From DHVE2 group archaeon (GTDB lineage: Archaea; Thermoplasmatota; Thermoplasmata; Thermoplasmatales; Aciduliprofundaceae), in the NCBI GenBank assembly GCA_015523125.1, contig WAKX01000029.1, positions 24,760-88,759 of the forward strand: 64,000 bases of DNA. Direction: 5' to 3'. The position numbers were made by a program, and so were the translations under genes. Under the pieces are notes generated by a model. It worked only from the letters and a program-made list of their open reading frames with translations, was not told where the DNA came from and did no database searches. Below are positions 56,901 to 64,000 of this stretch, piece after piece (positions within the stretch are counted from its first letter, which is position 1; the number at the start of each line of letters is the position of its first letter).

Positions 56901-57640
56901 TCTGTAGCCCCATTATTGTTGTAAATCACGTTGCTGTATATGTTTCCGTTCTGAGCGCCGTTTAGATAAATTCCGTAATTTGCGTTCTCTCCAATTCCGT
57001 TCCATGTTATATCAAAATTTGTAACCGAGCCTAATTGCACACCGTAACTATTGTTCCATATATTGTTGTATGTAACTTCAATATTGTTTGCGGAAGAGGA
57101 ATAAACCCCCGCTCGTCCGTTATTGTATATTCTGTTAATAGAGGAGCCAACGCCATAAACTCCTATGTGTAACTTCTCCGTTGTTGTGGTATGGGTTATC
57201 ACTATTCCCGCTCCGCTGTTGTCGTGGATAGAGTTAGTCTGGATATATATGTCTGTGGCCTTTGCGTTGTATATTGTTATTCCGGCGTTCTGATGATACT
57301 TGTCGAAATTACCCCCGTTTGCGTTGAACAGTTCGCAGTTTTCAATGGTGAAATTTTTCGTTGTGTTTCCGATATATATGGCGATCCCTTTTCCTCCGCC
57401 GTTGATTACCCATCCACTAATTTTATATGGCGAGGTAACACTTCCATCTCCACCAGCCACTCCATGGTTAGAATCAAAATCTCCATCTCCGTTTATTCTT
57501 ATCACATCATGGTTTGCTTTGGGATATAGATCGCTCATATGTTGATGGTCTTTGTTGTTTATGTTTGCCGTTTCAACCACTGCAAAAGCTGTAATAATAA
57601 AGATACTCACTACAACTACTATTAACATCTCGTTTTTCAT
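53996..57640 (-). CDS. giant parallel-beta-helix surface protein 2
   Basis: 1214 residues from ATG 57640, with GGGTGA 4 bases upstream; the frame upstream of it crosses the promoter. Signal peptide MKNEMLIVVVVSIFIITAFAVV. The same four-module plan as its neighbours is seen, with caps such as HDVIRINGDGDFDSNHGVAGGDG and TRIESFDDLNWNHGFVAGDGS. The third module ends with a shortened acidic segment (HDWVNDKTVSGDQYPLGGGN), so it is the most divergent of the three. The C-terminus is VPELNTLIVAILLVIAMGIAV plus RRRKN. Tyr, Asn, Ser and Gly dominate and cysteine is rare. Confidence 0.9.
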   Translation of the reverse strand: MKNEMLIVVVVSIFIITAFAVVETANINNKDHQHMSDLYPKANHDVIRINGDGDFDSNHGVAGGDGSVTSPYKISGWVINGGGKGIAIYIGNTTKNFTIENCELFNANGGNFDKYHQNAGITIYNAKATDIYIQTNSIHDNSGAGIVITHTTTTEKLHIGVYGVGSSINRIYNNGRAGVYSSSANNIEVTYNNIWNNSYGVQLGSVTNFDITWNGIGENANYGIYLNGAQNGNIYSNVIYNNNGATEHYDSSHVQAYQSGSSGITWYDASTSNGNFWYDWAMDNNTNYDMVHNNFVIPWPYKFTGAQDPYPMKGVHHSAIYMTQNGGVPDENHTFNIATGVVEGDGKYYRILGWEIGGSASGYGILINTLLRYSDIYISSVIAHNITTQSGATEWLYMGNGIAVNGTVSTVYIYNTTVYGCEHNGLGFSNLEYPVRAYNNWIFKNDVGIYITGSYSPHLFIDDSTIESNTHWGVYVDATNTEATSPQIIVSFHNMVIEKNEVGIITANNLNALSIDIEYSSFFENTGYGVKFNKNTNSSIYMENNIFYHNNGAGDTYDSSHIQAYADDYSNFTDSYGNYYHDWVNDKTVSGDQYPLGGGNLKDKALTHVDFHGYNYPYTSSSAAMYVDSTNIDALRYTGTRYGITGYDGTYYYIVGWHNTENYTDNLGIDYGLYISGDKSKSFIVSNVLIDNSGYGISVSSANLIEVKNSVIKDNKYTGIWEGYNQINGIDYNKIYNNYVGIEVEGASYYTLVYENRVYRNTAQGIYLEAVSASSAFFKVNVFYNYVFGNDVGLYGSSIADTFINNNGFAWNTHYGVELHSSNSNYISNNTFYENNASHDSYSPYLIQAYDNGNNYWNDSHYGNYWFDWANNNDSNDANYDWIVDYPYHVYGGNSEDSHPYLYRDHTVTRIESFDDLNWNHGFVAGDGSSEYPYLMTGFMYNGNGHDYGIYVGNLSGNIYLRLDHVIVASVSTGNMNNVYHSGSGIIVYNFTGMDFQIYGSSSGYNYYDGLDIGNSYDITIRDSYFDGNNYDGIYIYSNSYYVTITNTVLSGNQHHGILAFKSQQIYISYSNISENQGDGIYFYYVTHGGITNSNNISKNTNYGVYLSHSSDIEVYGNIFYENHGASGDGTYDSNHIQAYDDENTEYTNSWNDTSQGNCWSDWNQGTPYQLDPGPNYVAKDHKPGCQSVPELNTLIVAILLVIAMGIAVRRRKN

Positions 57641-57686
57641 AGATTCACCCACATATAGTAAAGTACATTCATTAGATAAATATATT

Positions 57687-57700
57687 TGATGCATGCATCA
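57687..57700. promoter_or_regulatory. 14-bp palindrome TGATGCATGCATCA, copy 2
   Basis: 46 bp before the ATG of surface protein 2, with the TATA-like ATTTATCT (minus strand) starting 5 bp further toward the gene. Identical in all 14 bases to the other two copies. Confidence 0.9.
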
Positions 57701-57786
57701 TAATTATAGATTATTTGCTAAAATAAATATTCATGTTGAAAATCATTTGGTGGCGTCCTTTACGAGAGTGCTGTAACTTTGTTGGT

Positions 57787-57808
57787 ACATAAAATAAAAA
57801 AAGAAAAA
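57787..57808 (-). terminator. T-rich terminator (minus strand) after giant surface protein 3
   Basis: Directly after the stop of the gene at 57810 the minus strand reads a long run of T with few interruptions. It separates surface protein 3 from the promoter of surface protein 2. The remaining spacer (57701-57786) shows nothing else I can support. Confidence 0.5.
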
Positions 57809-57809
57809 A

Positions 57810-60800
57810 TCAGTGCTTTCTTTTCCGCACAGCGATTCCCATGGCCACGACCAAGAGTATGGCCACTAAGAATGCATTCAGTTCAGGTACAGTGGCGCAT
57901 GAGTTGGGCATGTTGTCCCTCGCTGTACTTCCGGCTATATCGTAGTATCCGGAACCATCGTAGTCGCTCCAGCAATTCCCCTGCGAAGTGGTGTTCCATG
58001 AATTATAATTTCCCCCGTCGTCGTATGCTTGAGCATGCGCTGGATCGTAGTTTCCATCGTCCGAGGCTCCGTTGTTCTTCACGAATGTGTTGTGATATAT
58101 TGCATATCCATAGGTGTTCACCAGAGCAACTCCGTATTTAGCGTTGTTGATGTACGTATTGTTGTATATGCTGTTGTAATCATAATCCTGCGTGCTCGTT
58201 TGGTAGAACCATGTTCCGTTTGCTCCGTTCTCGTAAAACATGTTGTTTTCAACGCTTAGCTCGCCGCATCCGTACGCATGAAAACCATCTTCTAAGTTAT
58301 TGCTCATATTTGAATTTGTTATTTCCAGATATCCTGTATCCGTTGCGTATATTCCGTGGATTCCGTTGTATCCAAAGTATGATTTAATCACGCTTATACC
58401 CACTCCCTCGTTTATGAATATACCGCTTCCACTGTTGTTCTCGGAGACAACATTCTCGATGGTCATATCCCATCCAGAGTACTTGTAAACTATGAGTCCG
58501 GAGTTGCTATAGTATGTGTTTCCACTTCCTCCAGAAGCTGAGACTAAGTAGCAATGGTCGAACATCACCGATTTTGATACGTTGCCCATGTACATTCCGA
58601 ATCCCGCGCTACTGCCGTTTATGTACCATCCAACGAAGAGATACGGGTGAGAATCGAGTCCGCCGCCTATGTATCCATGCGCCCAATCAAAGTCCTCGGA
58701 GCCGTCAATCCTTATGGATTCATGCCTCCGAAGGAGATATGGATGCTCATCATTGTTTGAGCCGCCTGCGATTGAATACGGATGATCGACAATTAAATCG
58801 TGGTTATTCTCGTTCGTATTATTATTCATGGAGAAATCGTGCCAGTAGTTTCCTTCCGTGTTGGAGCTCCAGTAATTGGTTCCATCGTCGTACGCTTGGG
58901 AATTGCTGGGTGAATACGAGGTGGATGTTCCGTTGTTGTAATAAAACGTGTTGTTGTATACGTAATTTCCGTTGCTGCTCTTTAATTCAACTCCGTAATT
59001 TGTGTTGTATGCAAATCCATTGTCTCTTATGTATGTTTTTGCAAGTTTGGAGCCGTATATTCCTATTTGGTTTCCGTATATGTAATTGTCGTGTATGAAG
59101 AAGTTTGAAGTCGGTGAATAGGTTAGTAAAAATGATATTCCTGTGTCGCCGTTTTTGTATATTTGATTCCCGTATATGTTGCCTCCCCCGTCGTAGAAGT
59201 AGAATTCTATTCCTTCAAAGTTTCCGTGAATTTTGCTGTGTGATATCGTAATGGAAGGTACTTCGGTTATGGTTATCCCCCTCATATCGTTCTTTGTCAC
59301 TTCCGCATTTTCTATGTTCACCTCGTTCACGTACCATATGTTCATGCCTTCGTTGGCGTTGTCCACCTTTACATTGTATATATTAAACGATTTTTTGTTT
59401 CTGACGGTGTCTAAGTATATTCCGTAGGTATTCGAACTATCTGTGTAGTTCTTCGTTTTGTGCCATCCTATGATGTAATAATCCGTGCCATCGTAACCCA
59501 CAATGCCGTAGGAAGTGCCCCTATCGTTCAGGTGCTCCAAATTGTAATGGTTGGCATATATTGGTTCAGGCTCAACTATGTGACCGTATCCATTGATGTT
59601 TTGGTACACTTTCACTCCCATGAAATTCACCCAGATTTTTGGGGAATTATCCATTATACTCCCTCCGTAGAACTTATATCCCCAGTCCACGACGCCGTCG
59701 TTATTTTTGTCGTTGCTTCCGTTATTGTTGACCCAGTCATGGTAGTAATTGCCCCGGGTGTGTGTGTTTATGTCGTAATTGCTGAAATTGCTGTACTGTT
59801 CCGCGTACACCTGCACATGCGAGGAGCTGTATGTGTCACTGGCCCCGTTGTTCTCGTAAAATACGTTGTTTGCAAAGCTCATATTGGAGTTTGTGTTTCT
59901 CTTCAGGGAAAATCCGTATTCGGAATTCTTGAATAACGAGTTGTAATATGCATGAATAGTTACATTATCCAATCCTGATGCCGTGGCTATTCCACGGAGA
60001 TTGTACGCTATGATGTTGTTGTAAAGTGAGAGATTAACGTTGTTTCCTCCCATGTACACGCCCCAGTGGCCCTGGTGCTCGATGGTGCTGTTGAACATGA
60101 ACAGCTTCTCATTATCGCTGTATGGAAACAGCCCCGTGGCGCCGTCCGCTCCATCATGTATCCACGTTTCATCTATTAAAACATCCGCCGAGACATGGTT
60201 GACTCCGATTCCGTTGGCATGGCAGTTGTATATGTCCATGTGAGAGACGTAAATAGAAATCATATCTGTGTTGTTTAGTATCAGACCATTTCCCATGAGG
60301 GTCCAGTGGGTGGTGCTTGCCAGCGAAATGTTGTGTATGATCATACCATCTATGCGCAGCTTATCATTTATGTTCAATCCATCGAAATACAGCCCGTAGC
60401 CGGCGGGTGAGTTTCCGATGGTACCATTTATTTCGAGCCCGGTGAAAACATACGCGCCTGTATGGTCAAATCCTACGTATCCATTCTGCGGGGTAAGAGT
60501 TGTATCGTACAATAGCTCCTCGATTTTAAGCGCGTCGTGGTGAATGCCTTTGAGCGGGTATGAATCGTTATTTCTAACCACGGAGTAATCGTTAATATCT
60601 TTAATTGGATATTTCCAGGGTATCACGAAGTTGTTATGCGGCATGTCGTAATTTGAATTGTTATTCATTGCCCAGTCGTACCAGAAATTCCCTTTGTTCT
60701 CGGAGTATCCCCAGTACCAATTCACATAGGAAGATGAATCCTGCGTCGCCTGGGGATGATTCCCATCATATTTATCAGTTGATCCGTCATTTTTGTAAAA

Positions 60801-61526
60801 CAGGTTCTCGTAAACACTAACATCGTTTGTTTGCACGACTCTCACACCTTCCCGAGCATTTAAGCTTATGCCGTTATTTCCAACCTCCACAAACCCTGAG
60901 CTCTGAGAGTTTTGCGATAAATTTACCCCTACCTGATTTTGGAATATGACGTTGTAAGTTATTATGATTCCGTAGTGTGCCGAATTTGTAACCATTATTC
61001 CGTCTTTGTGATTTTCGTAAATCTGATTGGATTTCCCGTAGGTACCGATGGAAATTTCGGTGTTGCTGCTTATATCGTTCATGTATATTCCGTAGTCGTT
61101 GGAGGATATGCTGCATTTTTCAATGTGCACGTACTGTCCCTTTATGTTGTAAAGCACGATCCCACCTCCGACGTTATATACGCTTCCCCCGTACAATGCC
61201 CCGTAGAAGACTCCGTAATATATGGTGAAATTCTTGGTCACATTTCCGATGTAAATGGCTGCTCCTCCTCCGTTGGCGTTTATGTTCATGTCTGTTATGT
61301 TGTATGGATTGCTCGCAGACCCATCTCCCGTCACATATTGATCGGTAGCTTCCAAATTTGCAAAGTCCGCATCGCTGTCTATTCTTATTGGCGCGTGTAT
61401 CCCCTTTGGTTCATCGCTCTGCGCTTCTCTCCCCTGGTTTTGCAATGGTCCTAAGCTCATAAACAGGACCAAATTCCCTGCCAGCAGTAAAATCATTATA
61501 ATCCCAATCACCACATACTTTTTCAA
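57810..61526 (-). CDS. giant parallel-beta-helix surface protein 3
   Basis: 1238 residues from TTG 61526, with GGTGATAAT directly upstream; no ATG fits. Signal peptide region KKYVVIGIIMILLLAGNLVLFM. Four beta-helix modules with the same caps (HAPIRIDSDADFANLEA; ESIRIDGSEDFDWAHGYIGG) and acidic ends (NNGSNDKNNDGVVDWGYKFYGG). It shares long similar stretches with protein 1, for example the HQGHWGV and HDGA(S/D)GATG segments, pointing to recent duplication. The C-terminus is VPELNAFLVAILLVVAMGIAV plus RKRKH. A TTG start on a large secreted protein may tune its output. Confidence 0.9.
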   Translation of the reverse strand: MKKYVVIGIIMILLLAGNLVLFMSLGPLQNQGREAQSDEPKGIHAPIRIDSDADFANLEATDQYVTGDGSASNPYNITDMNINANGGGAAIYIGNVTKNFTIYYGVFYGALYGGSVYNVGGGIVLYNIKGQYVHIEKCSISSNDYGIYMNDISSNTEISIGTYGKSNQIYENHKDGIMVTNSAHYGIIITYNVIFQNQVGVNLSQNSQSSGFVEVGNNGISLNAREGVRVVQTNDVSVYENLFYKNDGSTDKYDGNHPQATQDSSSYVNWYWGYSENKGNFWYDWAMNNNSNYDMPHNNFVIPWKYPIKDINDYSVVRNNDSYPLKGIHHDALKIEELLYDTTLTPQNGYVGFDHTGAYVFTGLEINGTIGNSPAGYGLYFDGLNINDKLRIDGMIIHNISLASTTHWTLMGNGLILNNTDMISIYVSHMDIYNCHANGIGVNHVSADVLIDETWIHDGADGATGLFPYSDNEKLFMFNSTIEHQGHWGVYMGGNNVNLSLYNNIIAYNLRGIATASGLDNVTIHAYYNSLFKNSEYGFSLKRNTNSNMSFANNVFYENNGASDTYSSSHVQVYAEQYSNFSNYDINTHTRGNYYHDWVNNNGSNDKNNDGVVDWGYKFYGGSIMDNSPKIWVNFMGVKVYQNINGYGHIVEPEPIYANHYNLEHLNDRGTSYGIVGYDGTDYYIIGWHKTKNYTDSSNTYGIYLDTVRNKKSFNIYNVKVDNANEGMNIWYVNEVNIENAEVTKNDMRGITITEVPSITISHSKIHGNFEGIEFYFYDGGGNIYGNQIYKNGDTGISFLLTYSPTSNFFIHDNYIYGNQIGIYGSKLAKTYIRDNGFAYNTNYGVELKSSNGNYVYNNTFYYNNGTSTSYSPSNSQAYDDGTNYWSSNTEGNYWHDFSMNNNTNENNHDLIVDHPYSIAGGSNNDEHPYLLRRHESIRIDGSEDFDWAHGYIGGGLDSHPYLFVGWYINGSSAGFGMYMGNVSKSVMFDHCYLVSASGGSGNTYYSNSGLIVYKYSGWDMTIENVVSENNSGSGIFINEGVGISVIKSYFGYNGIHGIYATDTGYLEITNSNMSNNLEDGFHAYGCGELSVENNMFYENGANGTWFYQTSTQDYDYNSIYNNTYINNAKYGVALVNTYGYAIYHNTFVKNNGASDDGNYDPAHAQAYDDGGNYNSWNTTSQGNCWSDYDGSGYYDIAGSTARDNMPNSCATVPELNAFLVAILLVVAMGIAVRKRKH

Positions 61527-61570
61527 ATTATCACCGGTACCCTATCGTTAAATTGATATATAAATGCAAT

Positions 61571-61584
61571 TGATGCATGCATCA
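61571..61584. promoter_or_regulatory. 14-bp palindrome TGATGCATGCATCA, copy 3
   Basis: 44 bp before the TTG of surface protein 3, with the TATA-like CATTTATATATC (minus strand) starting 4-5 bp further toward the gene. In this copy the flanks extend the symmetry imperfectly (AATTGATG ... CATCAATT). It lies only 11 bp after the stop of the STAND/TPR gene. Confidence 0.9.
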
Positions 61585-61594
61585 TCAATTAAAA

Positions 61595-64000
61595 TTATTT
61601 GTATAAAAGAATATCACATTTTTCTCTCCAGTACCCCATATTTTCCCGCTGGAAGAAATTCAGGGCGCGCTCGGCCATTTTTATCATTTTTTCTTTTTCT
61701 CCCATCTTATTCAGGAGCTCTGCCCACAGACATTCCACCATTGCGAGATTTGCAAGCTCTCCCATACTGCGATAGAGAGAATACGCTGACTTAAGTTTAT
61801 TTTCTGCCATTTCGTATCTGCTGGTGGCCATGTAATATGTTCCCAGAACATAGTTGATCTTCGCTCTTAATTCTCCTTTCATCTCGATCTCCTTTTTTTC
61901 CAAATTCTCCGCTAATGTATCCAGTTCCTTTTCTCCATTCTCCAGGTGCAATCTCAAACGTAGTATTTCCGATTCGCTCAGGCATTCCGTGTTCTTTATT
62001 TCATTTCCTATTTCCATGCATTTTTCCAGATATTTTTTAGCCTCTCCGAATCTTCGTAGGTAAATCAGGATATCGGAAATAGAAGTATACACGTGGCATA
62101 GCCCCCACAGGTCGGAGTTGTGTGTGAAAATTTCCTCTGCTCGATTCAAATAGGAGAGAGCTTCTTCGAAGTAACCCTGCTCGGTGAGGATGTTTCCAAT
62201 ATTTAGATAAGTAACCGCTAGGGAATCATAGCTTTCGATTTTTTCGTATATCTCCTGTGCCTTTTTGAAATAGTTAAGTGCCTTTCTCAACCTTCCGCGC
62301 TTGTGATGCACAATCCCCAGATTCGTATTAACCTGTGCCAGGCCGTACCTCGTGTTGAACACTTCCTCTATTCTCTTGCTCCTGTCGAAATATTTAACCG
62401 CTTTGCTCATCTCCCCTGTCTGAGCCAGAAGGATTCCCAAATTCGTATAGAGTATCGAAAGATAATACTTCTCATTACTTTTTTCCTGAAAAGATATTGC
62501 CTTCATAAGATATTCCTTTGCCTCTTCGTATTTACCGTTATAGTACATTATTGTGGCTTTATTTTCCATAACCAGTGCGCATGCCCTTGGATCTTCTATC
62601 TCATCGGCCATTTCCTCCATGCGCTTCAGAATTTTTTCCGCCTCTTCGAATTTGCCCATTTTCATCATTAGCCATATTTTCTCGCTTAGGAGCTTTACCT
62701 CGATTATCCCTTTTCCTTTATACGACAACCCCTCTTCGATACTATTCAGCGCATCTTTCAGATTGCCACTTTCTCTGTGCACGATGGCCATTTTCAACTG
62801 AAGTGATTTGAGCATCTCGGTGTCGGCGGTGTTTTCTAAGGCGATGCGATAAGAATCCAACGCTTTTTTGTACTCTCCCTTTCTGTGGTATATGTCTCCC
62901 ATGTGTATGGCGATTTTTTTTGTTCTCTCTTCATCTCCTATCTCCCTCGCGATGGAGAGTGCTCTTTCTAACATGGTTATGGAATCTTCGTAGGCGTAAA
63001 TTTCCTCCGCTTTGAGAGCCTTGATGAAATAGTAATCCACAGCCTTCAGAGGCTCTCCCCCCATCTCGTAATGATAACCCAAATCGACCATGCTTTCTAT
63101 CTCTTTGTTTCTCTTTGCTATTTCTTCCAAACCGTTAGCTATTTTTCGATGGTAAAGCATTCTAACGCTGGGGTGCATGGTCTGGTAAACCACCATTGAA
63201 ATCAGAGGATGGGAGAATGTGAATGTTGAAGAAGAGAGGGGGGATAGCATGTTTTCTTCTATGAGTATGTCCAGAGAGTCCAGAATCTCGGTCTCCTTCA
63301 ACTCCGATACTTTTTTCAGCAGGGCATAGGGGATATTGTATCCAATAACGCTGGAAATTTGAAGAATTCTGCGAGCATTCTCCGTGAGTTTTTTGACCCT
63401 TTCGTTGATTATGTCCTCTATGGTTTTTGGAACGGAGAGTTTGGTAAAATCAGACGGATATTTTCTCTCCTGTATGTTTAAAATTCCGTCTTCCATCATT
63501 TTTTTGAGAATCTCCACGATGAACAGCGGATTGCCGGCGGTTATCCTTTTAATCTCTTTCACGAAGTACTCCGGTGGTTCTTCTCCGAGCATGAGGGTTA
63601 GCATCCCCTTTACCTCGGGGAATTGCATGGCATGAATTTCGAATTCTGTGAGAATTCCATCTCTATGGAGGTTTCTCCTTATGCTTTCAATTATCTCGTT
63701 CTTCCATGCGGAACGGTAGGCACCGATTATCAAAATACGGGCATTTCTAATGTGGGTGCATATGAAATAAAGGAGATTCAGAGATGTGGGATCAATCCAT
63801 TGCAAATCGTCTAAAAATATGGCAATCGGCTTCTCGCTCGATATTTTTTCCATTGCGTCTAAGAGATCATGCCATATGGCAATCCTCTGATACTCTATGG
63901 ATTCTCCTCCCTCTTCTGGGAGAGTACCGACTTTCTTTATTATGCTCAGGATCTTCTTACGGTTTTTGACCTGCACCTCTTTGTCCCTGAGCATCTCCTC
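61595..64000 (-). CDS. STAND-type ATPase with TPR repeats, N-terminus outside window
   Basis: At least 801 residues; the frame is open through base 64000, so the N-terminus, with the expected Walker A, is missing. Residues near PIAIFLDDLQWIDPTSLNLLYFICTHI are the Walker B region of the AAA/STAND class found in MalT, AfsR and class III cyclase-like proteins. ILIIGAYRSAWKNE and GNPLFIVEILKKM follow as in that class. From about 300 residues on come around ten TPR units (for example KALDSYRIALENTADTEM, AVKYFDRSKRIEEVFNTRYG). No DNA-binding domain is seen at the C-terminus; one could lie at the missing N-terminus. It is the upstream neighbour of three giant surface genes and a candidate regulator. 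Confidence 0.85.
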   Translation of the reverse strand, partial: EEMLRDKEVQVKNRKKILSIIKKVGTLPEEGGESIEYQRIAIWHDLLDAMEKISSEKPIAIFLDDLQWIDPTSLNLLYFICTHIRNARILIIGAYRSAWKNEIIESIRRNLHRDGILTEFEIHAMQFPEVKGMLTLMLGEEPPEYFVKEIKRITAGNPLFIVEILKKMMEDGILNIQERKYPSDFTKLSVPKTIEDIINERVKKLTENARRILQISSVIGYNIPYALLKKVSELKETEILDSLDILIEENMLSPLSSSTFTFSHPLISMVVYQTMHPSVRMLYHRKIANGLEEIAKRNKEIESMVDLGYHYEMGGEPLKAVDYYFIKALKAEEIYAYEDSITMLERALSIAREIGDEERTKKIAIHMGDIYHRKGEYKKALDSYRIALENTADTEMLKSLQLKMAIVHRESGNLKDALNSIEEGLSYKGKGIIEVKLLSEKIWLMMKMGKFEEAEKILKRMEEMADEIEDPRACALVMENKATIMYYNGKYEEAKEYLMKAISFQEKSNEKYYLSILYTNLGILLAQTGEMSKAVKYFDRSKRIEEVFNTRYGLAQVNTNLGIVHHKRGRLRKALNYFKKAQEIYEKIESYDSLAVTYLNIGNILTEQGYFEEALSYLNRAEEIFTHNSDLWGLCHVYTSISDILIYLRRFGEAKKYLEKCMEIGNEIKNTECLSESEILRLRLHLENGEKELDTLAENLEKKEIEMKGELRAKINYVLGTYYMATSRYEMAENKLKSAYSLYRSMGELANLAMVECLWAELLNKMGEKEKMIKMAERALNFFQRENMGYWREKCDILLYK

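Noticed and set aside
50184..61526. CRISPR-like or satellite repeats in the giant genes
   Set aside because: The repetition is at protein level (beta-helix rungs); there are no regularly spaced identical DNA repeats.

Overview
The window is chromosomal DNA of a euryarchaeon. It carries a thermosome, archaeal-type AsnRS, Tsr3, geranylgeranyl reductase, a tetraether lipid synthase, TATA-box promoters and Shine-Dalgarno sites of the GGTGA type. The mix of a bacterial-type DNA gyrase A, peptide ABC transporters, many surface proteins and tetraether lipid genes points to a thermophilic, peptide-using member of the Thermoplasmata/DHVE2 group. Aciduliprofundum is my best guess, by recall of gene content and not by a search. 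I see no rRNA, tRNA, CRISPR array or insertion sequence, and no gene-free stretch longer than about 300 bases.

Layout. 1-1434: the end of a SufB/SufD gene, an ACT-domain regulator and a Pyrococcus-like ferredoxin. 1661-13092: a peptide/oligopeptide importer operon with a giant stalked binding protein, two permeases (one with a very large extracellular insert), two ATPases and two small membrane-associated proteins. 13100-16446: AsnRS, then a TroA/ZnuA-type metal-binding lipid-free SBP under a DtxR-like operator, and a surface protein. 16486-19396: a lipid cluster of tetraether synthase, ferredoxin and geranylgeranyl reductase with ATGA overlaps. 19401-24933: gyrase A and a soluble multi-PAS/GAF histidine kinase. 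25008-28408: an operon of a DtxR-type regulator, YggS and Tsr3, divergent from two surface proteins. 28405-33241: the operon pyrD-pyrK-ABC ATPase-ABC permease, divergent from an M24 peptidase. 33290-41137: a secreted clostripain-type protease, PdxS, PPDK, small membrane/coiled-coil proteins and PurC. 41127-45732: two modules that pair a winged-helix protein with KaiC/GvpD-like ATPases or DUF835-type proteins, around a small membrane protein. 45863-50138: thermosome, HtpX, an RlmN/Cfr-like radical SAM enzyme and a thioredoxin-reductase-like gene broken by an exact 8-bp tandem duplication. 50184-64000: three giant parallel-beta-helix surface proteins in tandem, preceded by a partial STAND/TPR protein.

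The most notable unexplained signal is a perfect 14-bp palindrome (TGATGCATGCATCA). It sits 44-46 bp before the start codon and 5 bp before the TATA box of each of the three giant surface genes and, as far as I can see by eye, nowhere else in the window. It looks like a dedicated operator for this surface-protein family. The STAND/TPR protein next door is a candidate, unproven, partner.

A second general pattern is transcript architecture. Many operon-first genes have a TATA box about 25 bp before the start codon and no Shine-Dalgarno site, so they look leaderless. Internal operon genes carry GGTGA/GGAGG sites or ATGA overlaps.
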